Shown: one piece after another, positions 55,409 to 64,000 of the stretch
Layout of the letters: every line of letters starts with the position of its first letter
How positions within the stretch are numbered: the first letter of the stretch is position 1
Source of the DNA: Cryptomeria japonica
Taxonomy: Eukaryota; Streptophyta; Pinopsida; Cupressales; Cupressaceae
Direction of reading: 5' to 3'
DNA: 64,000 bases
NCBI RefSeq assembly: GCF_030272615.1
Contig: NC_081406.1
Location: forward strand, 111,197,783-111,261,782
Translations under genes and position numbers: made by a program
Notes under the pieces: model-generated
Told to the model about the DNA's origin: nothing
Seen by the model: only the letters and a program-made list of their open reading frames with translations
Database searches by the model: none

Positions 55409-56750
55409 CAAATGGTTTTGATGTTAAAATATTATATAGTTAATGATATTAAATATAAATTATTCTGATATGCACACTAAAAGCACACTTAATTTATATT
55501 ACATAAATACCTATGTAGCATGATCATCAGAAAATAGAAAATCCACATATGATGTGATGTCATCTAATGAATGTGCATCTAAATTTGATGTAGGAGAAGA
55601 TCCATAAAATACCTTATTACAATTATAACACTAATGTGGTCTCTACATATGTGAGGCACTAGGAAGAGCTACATTAGATGCTATGTGAAGGCATAAATAA
55701 TTGAACCTTGGTGGCCACAACAACAACATCATCACTTAAGCAAATCCTATGGGAAGAACCCTATAGGATGAATATTGGAGCATAAATTACACCATAATTT
55801 TATTTGGTGCAAAAGTTAATATATTCATGTCCATGTCCCATCAACTTTGAAAGGGATTATTTCTAGTCAACGAATGTTATCCTCATGGATATTGGTATCG
55901 TTACTACCAATTTAAACTGTAACTCAATGTAATAGCGGCTTATGTAAATCTTAATAACAATATATGTAAACCTTAATAACATCATCTTTCAACCAAACAT
56001 GGAAAAATATGTAATCAAGTGTCACCTTTAAGAGACATAACCTATGATGCAAGAGTTCTTAAACTTTAGAAGTAGGACATGAGAATCTTTAGGAAAGAGG
56101 CTCTAAACTATAGAGTTGTTCAAAAATTCAAACATCAAGCTTTATGAACTTGAACCTAAAGTCAATAGTGATTTATGGGGACATATCACTTAAATTTAAA
56201 TCATAAACATGATATAGAATGAAAATTTCCTAGGATTTTGATCACGTATCTAACTCTCAATTAAACCACATGAATAATTATGTGGATTAATATTTTACTT
56301 GAAGGTACATAGAGAAAGTCTACTGATTAGTCATGGACATGGTATCTTAGGATGAACCTATGGACAATGCACGGGGGCTTCACTTAGTGAACTTGGTTTA
56401 TATCATGTGTGTTCATGGCATACTAATGAATCCCCCTATTTTCAAAAAAATTTGCCCTAAACTCACTTTTTGTCACCCCCTCCCAATACACAGCTTGAAT
56501 TAAAAGCCCCCTATTTTCGCTAGATATAGTATTTTCCCATAGCCCAAATTAAAACCCCCCCTATTTTCATCGATAGGAAATATAAATACCCTCATTTTTT
56601 GGATTTTAAACCCCCCAATATGAATGCACATGATATAATATTGCCTAGCCAATGAAGTCCCTGCAGGACAATGCTAACTTTAGAGAATATTTTAAATATG
56701 GATATGAACATACATATAATGTCTAGGGTTTTCAATAATACAAAATTATG
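55409..56750. other. No gene; C-rich short repeats near 56450-56620
   Basis: A run of CCCCCTATTTTC-like segments at about 56434, 56507, 56557 and 56610 (variants CCCCCAATATG and ACCCTCATTTT) recurs at roughly 50-70-bp spacing. Nothing else recognised. Confidence 0.4.
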
Positions 56751-57116
56751 CTAATAAATAAATATAGAAACAAAATTAGTGTATGGACAAAGGTTATATG
56801 TACCTACCAAACCCATGGTAGAGATATTGGCAAGAGAAGGGGAGATGGCAGCTACCAAACTCATGGTAGAGAGATTGAGAAAGACAACTCTTTTCCTACG
56901 GTGAGAACAGGTGACACCTTTCCAGTTGTAGAATGAGACGTTGGAAGTCCATGTTGTGAATGAATCGAATTGATCATACTCGATGGCTGACTTGAATGCC
57001 AAGAGAGTCTGCTCATCGGTAGCATTGCTTGTGTGAGGATGTAAAGAAGGGGAAGGCTCAACAGTGCAAGGAAGAATAGCATAGACAAGTACAATGAGGA
57101 AAAATGGAGTGCTCAT
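56751..57116 (-). pseudogene. N-terminal fragment of an LRR receptor kinase
   Basis: ATG at 57116 opens a signal peptide (MSTPFFLIVLVYAILPCTVE), then the LRRNT_2 capping domain: TDEQTLLAFKSAIEYDQFDSF...WKGVTCSHRRKRVVFLNLS, with the W..V.C pattern that precedes the first leucine-rich repeat. After one partial repeat (ISPSLANISTMGLVG) the similarity ends and the frame runs into unrelated sequence. The break lies in a short direct repeat, TACCAAAC.CATGGTAGAGA (56807 and 56855). No LRR array, membrane span or kinase follows downstream. Same strand as, and 2.2 kb from, the kinase pseudogene 59299-62187, but it is not simply its 5' end, because the order on the strand is reversed. Confidence 0.8.
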
Positions 57117-59298
57117 TGTGCATCTGAAAGTCCTACAACACTACTTCGGTACAATCATAATATTTAAAGTGACCTAAATTTGGTATCAATTTTGTTTAGA
57201 TACTCCCAATGTTATTTTTGTCTTATATTTTTATAGCTTTCTATTTCTCTTGAAATAAACTCCTTTAAAAGGCATCTTTTACAATTTCCTCCATATCTTC
57301 TCAAACGACGTATTGACATCGAACAAAAATATTATCAGTGACAAAAGACAGACATTTGCTCACAATCATTAATAGACTAACAAAGCAACACCTTCCCCTT
57401 TTATATTAAAATGAATTTTATTATATTAAATAATAATAATTATGTCCAAGATCTATTACACTAGGTACACAAATATATAGAAGTACTAAATTCGGCATGT
57501 TTGTGATACTTAAATGCATGAAAACTAAAGAAAAAAATTTATTTATTTTCTTTTCTAAACTACTACTCACTTTGAGTTTAACAATTAATCAATTATGTCT
57601 ATCTCCATCATTATGTCAATCTAATATAATAATAATAATATAAAGATATAGATTTTTTTTACTTTGATGAAGAATTTAATGAAAAAAATATAAAAAAATA
57701 GTAATATCCTAATAATAATTTAATATTAATTAGAATCTAATAATATAATTATTTTTTAAGTGAAATTATGAACAAATATGATAATTTTGGCTTACTTTAC
57801 CTATATTTCTCTAAAGATAGGTATACTAGTAAATAAATCACTAGTAATTCTATAACTATTATTCCCCATATGGTTTTGAAATATATGAGAAATATATATA
57901 AAAAAATAGTATTGTCCTAATAATAATTTAATATTGATTACAATATCATTTTATAACAATACTTTAATATTAATTGCACTATAATAATATAATTATGTTT
58001 TAAGTGGAATAACCAACAAATATGACATCTTTTCGTATATTTTACCTATATTTTTCTGAAGATAGGTATACTAGTAAATAAATCACTACTATTTTTATGT
58101 TTATTATTTCCAAATAAAAATCTATTATATTTTTAATAGAATACATTAAAGGGTCATAGCTGATTCATTTTATATTGATATTTTAAAAACTTAAAAAACA
58201 AAAACATTAAAAAAGTGTGAGAATTTTCAAATCGGTCTCTAATTAGAGGATGCGGCTTAGTGGCTTTTTATGTTCTTGCTATAAGGCTTTGGACTCAATT
58301 TTATATGTTGAAATGTGATTTTATATCCACTTATCTTGTTTTGTGAAATTTATTTAAAATTGAAATTTATTTAATGAAATTTTAAGACTTATATTTTCAA
58401 AAAAAAAGTATGTTTTAATCAACTAAACTCAATCCATTTGAATATATTTACTAAAATTACGGCTAATTAAAAATCAGTAGACATAAATTTTAGAAATCTA
58501 TTTTTGAAAAAAAAAAAAAAAAATAGATTATCAAATAGTTTATAATGTGTCGTTTATCTTATCATTATTGTTTGCCAGAAGCTTGAATGGCTTCAGCAAG
58601 AAAAGGAAGGGATTATGATAACTAAATGCCCCCTGCAAGGCACGGATGAAAATGTGGCCTACATTACAGATACTTGTTACAGTTGATACATGCTATGTTA
58701 AGAAGGAACTTACAGTAGTCAACTGCAAATAGTGGATAGGTTAGTTAGTGGTGTCACACTTGGTAGAAATTAATATGCATATCAATATTTAATGATGTTA
58801 TTGATTAGTCTAAGTTTTATCTAAAAATAATTTTAATTTTATGATTAAATAAATAACAATAATTTTATATATTATTTATATTAAAAATTATATATTTATC
58901 TTATTTATATTGATTATTGATCTAAATATATATAAAAAACCAATACTCTGTAAAAGGAGTGACACATTTTGTGAAATTTTTTACACATTTTGTGAAATTA
59001 CATGCACTATAAATTGCAGTAACATTGTAATATTGTACTGCTCTTCATATTTGATGCTGCACACGCATAGAATTACTAGCAAGAGCGTTCTTGGTCATTA
59101 CTCTGAAAAAGAAAGTGACACATTTTGAGAGCTCTGCTGCACATTATTGGTCTCATAGTCAATCAGTAAGCACTGGAATATCTACAAGGATGTTGAATAA
59201 TAAAATTCCTAATTGAAATTTCTCTGAGAGAAGACTTGATGCATGCAAACACAGAACCATTACAAAGTATTTAGACTATTTTGGGGGGGGGTTTCCGT
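57117..59298. other. AT-rich intergenic DNA between two RLK pieces
   Basis: It contains the duplication at 57690-58111 and a small duplication GACACATTTTGTGAAATT (58962/58984). The 3' flank of the kinase pseudogene (59157-59275) is related to 16335-16450. No other gene seen. Confidence 0.5.
57690..58111. repeat. Tandem duplication, unit about 180-215 bp
   Basis: Copies at 57690-57868 and 57899-58111 share AAAAAAATAGTA, TCCTAATAATAATTTAATATT, AATAATATAATTAT, TTTAAGTG.AAT and AGATAGGTATACTAGTAAAT. Confidence 0.8.
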
Positions 59299-62187
59299 TT
59301 AGAATGAAAAACTTTGGCTTTCATCATCATTGCCACCAACATTTCTGCTATTTAGCAACGATGATAACTCTATCTGAAATGTAGTAGCTGAAGCAACTCC
59401 AAGGAAACTGTCTTTGAGAATATGCAATATTTTTACTATGTCAATCATACTCGGGCGTTCTTCTGGGGATTCTTTTGTACAAAGCAAACCTACACAGATG
59501 AGTTTCTTGAGGCAATTCAATGCCTTATTTTCATCATTGTTCAGGTCACCACTTAAAAAATTTCTGTCAACCACATCATCTATTGTATTCGGAAAACATC
59601 TGCTCACCCACTTATGCAAGTTCATACCTTCTATGAATATGCTGCCGGTTGGCTTCTTTCTAGTCATCATCTCTAATAGCATTATTCTATAGCTGTAAAC
59701 ATCTCCTTTTGTAGTAACATGTCCACTCACTCCATACTCTGCATTCAAGACATTCATAATAAGACTTCATATTAACTATTTTTCACAACAAATGCCAAAT
59801 AAAAACTAAAAGTTCATACTAGCAATTAGAACTCAACCTGGAGCAATATATCCAATGGATCCTTTCAGGGTGTGTGTAGAAGTGTATGAATCAATGGAGT
59901 TTCCCAGAGACAAGCTTGAAATGCCAAAATCTGTCAAAAAGGCTGTCATGTCCTCACCAAGAAGCACATTACTGGGCTTTAGATCACAATGGATGACTTG
60001 CACAAAACATCGGTGATGAAGGTATTCCATGCCTTGTGCAACGTCCAATGCTATGCTAAGCCTTTGAATCAAATCCAAGTGACACAGTTGACCTTGAGAG
60101 CTTTGTTCGCCTGCAGGATATAAAAAAATGTCTAGACTGCCATTTGGCACAAGAGGAAATATTAAAGCTTTGACATCTAAATCCAAATAAGAGGTTATGA
60201 TTTTAAGCCGAACTCTCCTTAAAATATTGCACTCTCTATCAAAACTTTTCCTTGCATATTCATCCAGGATATTAAGAACTTTGATAGCAACCATTGTGCC
60301 ATCTTGTAGAACCCCTTTGAACACTTTTCCAAAGCTACCAACTCGTAATAAGTTGGCCTCATTGAACCCATCAGTTGCAGCGAGAAGTTCTTGAAATGAA
60401 ACTTTCTGAGGGCCCACCTCAAAGGGTTTCAAGGTCACAGACCGTGTCTTGCAATAGCATCTCCACATGAAAAACATGACCACACAACAAATAACAAACA
60501 CTCCAGTCCCAATGGGTATAAGTACAGTTTGTAGATACCTGAGACTTTGATGTTTGGGAGCAGCGCATGGCGGTAACATTACCCAAGGTCCACATAGCCC
60601 AAGATTTCTAGTAAACGATGTTACATAAAGCTTTTTGAAAACACCATGTTTTGGGACTTCTCCTGACAACTGGTTTATAGACAAATTAAGATGCTGAAGT
60701 GCTGTAAGCTTTTCCAAAGTCAATGGTATCCTTCCTGACAAATTGTTGGAAGAGAAATCTAAGTCTTTGAGGTTTTTAAGTTTCTCTAGAGAATCTGGAA
60801 TTGGACCTTCAAGTTTATTAAAAGAAAAATTCAACTGTTCAAGTGCTATACAATCTCCTATTATATTTGGAATAGAGCCTGTTAATTGATTCGCTGAAAT
60901 ATCTATAACTTGAACTTTAATCCATCTTACTTGAACTTTAATCCATCTTACTGAGTTCTGCAGGCAGGGGACCCTCCAAGAAATTACTGAAAAGATTGAA
61001 ACGGAAAAGTAAATTTGGAAGTACCGCCACCTGTGGAGGTATGCGTCCATGGAGCTTGTTGCTTGAGAGATCAAGCGCTTCCAACTTCCTGCAATCACCT
61101 AAACCTGAAGGAATAGTTCCTGTTAGCTCGTTGGTATCAAGGTACAAGTATCGTATCTGCTGGAGATAGGAAAGCGAGTCAGGAATTTTTCCAGAAATGT
61201 TATTGTGTGAAAGAGATAGAACCCCTAGGTTCTTTAGCTGACCAATCTCCGTTGGGATGTTTCCTTGTGAATTATTGAAACCCAAGAATAGTCTCTCCAA
61301 CCTTTGGAGCTTACCGATTGCAGAAGGAATCACACCTGTCAAAAGATTTATATTTAAAGATAGTAGAGTTAGATTGGTGAGGTATCCAATCTGCGGAGGA
61401 AATTCTCTTCTTATTCTGTTGTAACCCAAGTTTAAAATTTCTAAATGTGTAGAAAGGTGTCCCACAGATGAGGGTATGAGACCTGTGAAATGATTATCAT
61501 CACAGTCTATTTGTGTAAGAAAAGAACAATTAATAAGAGCAGTGAGAAACGGTAAGCTTGTGGTGCTACCACTAACAAACTGATTACTCCACAAAGAAAG
61601 AGCCCTAAGTGCACGCAAATTTCCTAACTCTGTGGGGACTATTCCACTTAGCTGGTTGTTGGGTAAGACAAGAAATTGAAGTTGCGAACAATTGAAGAGA
61701 GATACAGGAATCCTGCCGCTGAAATTGTTCCCACCCATATACAAGTTTGTCAAGTGGATAGTCTTGGAGAACAACTTCGTTGGAATTTCTCCAGATAAGT
61801 GATTTTCAGCTACGCTCATTATCTCCAGGGAAGTGCAATTTGACAAGGAGGAAGCAATTTCTCCAGTAAGATGGTTCAAATGCAAATACAAGACACGTAG
61901 CTGAGAAAGCATACCCAGTTCCCAAGGAATATAACCCTCAAGACTGCTCTCAGATAGCCGTATAAAGTTCAAAGACTCGATATGTTTCCCAAGGAGTTGG
62001 GAATGTTACCTGTTAAATTATTTCGGCCAAGGTGAAGGAATGATAAATTTGGGAGAAAACCCAGAGCTGAAGGAATCCCTACATCCAAATGGTTTTCCGC
62101 AAAAGATAAAGCAATTATACTATTGCAGGTACCAAGAGTAGAAGGAATTGAAAGTAGAGGATCTTTAAGCGAAAGAGGCTTCCTAAG
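59299..62187 (-). pseudogene. LRR receptor-like kinase (non-RD, subfamily XII type), broken
   Basis: Plant cell-surface receptor of the FLS2/EFR/Xa21 kind. It starts within the LRR array (LRKPLSLKDPLLSIPSTLG) and lacks the signal peptide and LRRNT. About 17-18 repeats of the N.L.G.IP type follow. Then come a membrane span (VLIPIGTGVFVICCVVMFF) and a kinase: glycine loop LLRVGSFGKV (first Gly is Arg), VAIK lysine, a small deletion in the conserved HRN region (RRVRLKIITS), catalytic loop HCDLKPSN (Cys instead of Arg, so non-RD), DFG, and GSIGYIAP. A 99-bp intron (59837-59739, GT..AG) splits the APE codon, the position conserved in this subfamily. The last exon ends at 59299. Breaks: a frameshift near 61972-61985; a frameshift with a 21-bp tandem duplication at 60910-60951. 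Non-functional in this reading. Confidence 0.88.
59739..59837 (-). other. Conserved kinase intron of the RLK pseudogene
   Basis: The minus strand shows ...GCTCCAG|GTTGAG...AATGCAG|AGTATGGA. Joining restores Pro-Glu-Tyr-Gly of the APE motif. An intact intron means this is a genomic relic, not a retrocopy. Confidence 0.8.
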
Positions 62188-62298
62188 ATCAAGAGTCACA
62201 ACTTAGAATTCCACAAAGATGTCCTTCTTGGGAGTTGAATTTAGGTCTCCACATTGAGAACTCAATGCTTTAACCAACTAAGCTCAACCCTTCGACTA
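62188..62298 (-). mobile_element. tRNA-derived SINE fragment at the RLK 5' break
   Basis: About 110 bp match the head of the SINE at 46.4-46.5 kb (AAGAGTCACAACTTAGAATTC, AGATGTCCTT.TTGGGA.TTGAA and CTTTAACCAA.TAAGCTCAACCC). The minus-strand head has A-box-like GAGCTTAGTTGG and B-box-like AAATTCAACTCC. It directly adjoins the point where the RLK coding sequence ends, so the insertion or a rearrangement at it removed the gene's 5' end. Confidence 0.75.
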
Positions 62299-63279
62299 CC
62301 AAATCCGACATTGAAGATATTGATCATAAAACAAAACAAATATTATAATCTTATCATTTCTAGATGTTTCTCTAAAAACTCATGCTTGCTACTTTCTTGA
62401 AGCACACTCATATTGTTGGAGACCCCATTTTTTATATTAATAGACAATCCAACAATATTTCTACTTTGTTGTTTTAATATTTAATTTTAAATATATTTTA
62501 TGATATTAAATAATAACAAATAAACCATATATTTAGTTTGATTACTATTTTAATATTTATTATTTAAAAATAAAATATCCTTAAAATAGAACACAATAAA
62601 TTTTTCTGAAAATACTGAATAAAGAATCTATTATATTTTAATACATTTGTATTAAATTTTCACATGTTTGTTCATATCAATTCTTTTACTTCTACATGAA
62701 AGAAAATATAAATGAGTAATCACTCTTACCTATGGTATAATTAAAGATATATATGTTGTTTTTTAACATACATATTAGATAATATTTAATTTGATTATAT
62801 ACTAAGGGGAAAGAAGGTTATTATTATTTTTATTTGTGTGTTTGTTAATGATAATTCATAAATATTTATTGATTTTTTATATACACATATCATATACAAA
62901 TGTAATATATATTCATAATTCACATTAAGATATTTTTAAAAAATAGAAAATCTAGTATTTAATTTACAAATTTTAGAAATACATGATTTCTTCATTCTTT
63001 TCAATTTAAAGAAGGTAATAAATTAATTATTAAATTAAATTCTATTTGACTATTTGGGTTTACTATGGATATACCACAAATATATGAAAAGCATGTATAG
63101 ATTCCAAACAATTTCTCTAAAATTGTTTGGAATAAATTTAAATATATATGAAATAATAGTAATAATAATAAGAGGGAGAATAATTTTAAATATATATTTT
63201 ATAAATTGTTTATTGCATGTATATATATATGTATGTGTACATACATACATACATACATATATGTACACACACATGCACG

Positions 63280-63351
<72 letters not shown>

Positions 63352-64000
63352 TTAGTTTATTCTCAACATTTGTAATTTTATACTTTTACTTTAGACATTT
63401 CTTGATATGCTATTTTGAGGATGCCCCATGTTTTATTTGATTTTGTTGCCTCTGAAACTTGACAAGATGTTCTCTCATGTACTCTCTAAATTATGTAAAA
63501 TGGGGCATTTAAATACTTTTTTTGGTAAGATAATGGATCAGAGTGCTAGTACCTTTGCAAGTTTGAAAAAACCATTCTCCATAAGCTATCATATATCTTG
63601 AGAGCTAAAGAAAGGCTTCTATTAAGACTAATATTCATAATATTTGACATTAAATTAAAGTATATAGAAATTTATAAGACTTATATCATAAAATGTTAAC
63701 ATGGTTTATTTTTATTAAAAGAAAAAATTCAACTCTTTCCATTACACACTTCGAAAAATTATACAAGAAAAAAATATAAAAATAAAATTTCATATAGAAA
63801 AAATAGAATACATATATTTACTTGTTGTTATTAGAACAAAAAAAGAATATCCTCCTTTGACTATGCTATCAAAAATATAACAACACTAATTTCAGAAATA
63901 AAGGTCGAGCATGGTCTACTGCAAAATTATTCAATATGATAAAAGAAAAGTCTTAAAAAGGAATGCCATGATCAGATTTAGAAGGAATGACATTAAATTC
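62299..64000. other. AT-rich intergenic DNA with microsatellites
   Basis: No gene seen. Includes a (TACA)n run (about 63238-63258) and the (GA)n tract. Confidence 0.5.
63282..63346. repeat. (GA)n microsatellite, 65 bp
   Basis: Perfect GA dinucleotide run, preceded by (TACA)n and (CA)n text. The ORF reading ERERER here is a by-product. Confidence 0.97.

Noticed and set aside
56751-62187. One single receptor-kinase gene covering both RLK pieces
   Set aside because: On the minus strand the kinase piece comes first and the N-terminal piece lies downstream of its end, so they cannot be exons of one transcript in order.
63054-63440. 128-codon plus-strand ORF with an ERERER run
   Set aside because: It runs through a (GA)n microsatellite and AT-rich sequence; no protein-like content.

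Overview
This window is repeat-dense plant nuclear DNA. The base composition is AT-rich and low in genes, with nested LTR retrotransposons, tRNA-derived SINEs, a higher-order satellite and the decayed remains of a non-RD LRR receptor kinase family. It carries no bacterial, organellar or viral genome features. The 1.2-1.4 kb LTRs, solo LTRs and old relics suit a large-genome seed plant. A gymnosperm is plausible but is only a guess; no intact single-copy gene is present to settle the species.

Layout. 0.9-2.3 kb: Copia gag relic (minus). 2299-7007: element A, a non-autonomous LTR element (minus) with LTRs, PBS, PPT and TSD AGTTA; it encodes one long decayed protein of unknown type and no pol. 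About 8.03-10.79 kb: a 90-bp satellite in which two monomer types alternate AABAB, giving a 450-bp higher-order repeat. 10.8-14.2 kb: decayed LTR and Copia relics. 16.3-16.5 kb: RLK scrap. 17.3-18.7 kb: unidentified GC-richer gene-like relic. 19177-26989: element B, a young LTR element (+, TSD TCATG) with one intact 1,141-codon gag-protease-like ORF and no RT, RNase H or integrase. 28106-46343: element C, an 18.2-kb Ty3/gypsy element of Tat type (minus, TSD ATTAT), inserted in the (ATT)n of a SINE that has its own 17-bp TSD. 47.9-55.4 kb: solo LTRs and relics. 56.75-62.2 kb: two RLK pieces on the minus strand, one nearly full kinase pseudogene and one N-terminal fragment. 62.3-64 kb: AT-rich DNA and microsatellites.

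The most unusual system is inside element C. Besides gag-pro-RT-RNaseH-archaeal-type RNaseH-integrase on the minus strand, it carries a convergent plus-strand gene of plant mobile domain (PMD) type, with its own TATA box, a short first exon, a GTAAGT donor and a 1.04-kb intron. That intron, and the leader of gag on the other strand, each hold arrays of an 8-bp core TAGCGCAT spaced every 21 bp (21-21-18 in the intron) with variable sequence between. Each array reads in the sense direction of the gene it precedes or interrupts. Both genes are now broken, mainly by TAG and TGA stops of the kind expected from deamination of methylated CAG and CGA sites.

By eye, LTR divergence orders the insertions: B youngest (about 15 differences in 1.2 kb), C intermediate (about 35 in 1.43 kb), A oldest (well over 40 in 0.8 kb). 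All calls come from reading the sequence alone; no homology search was run.
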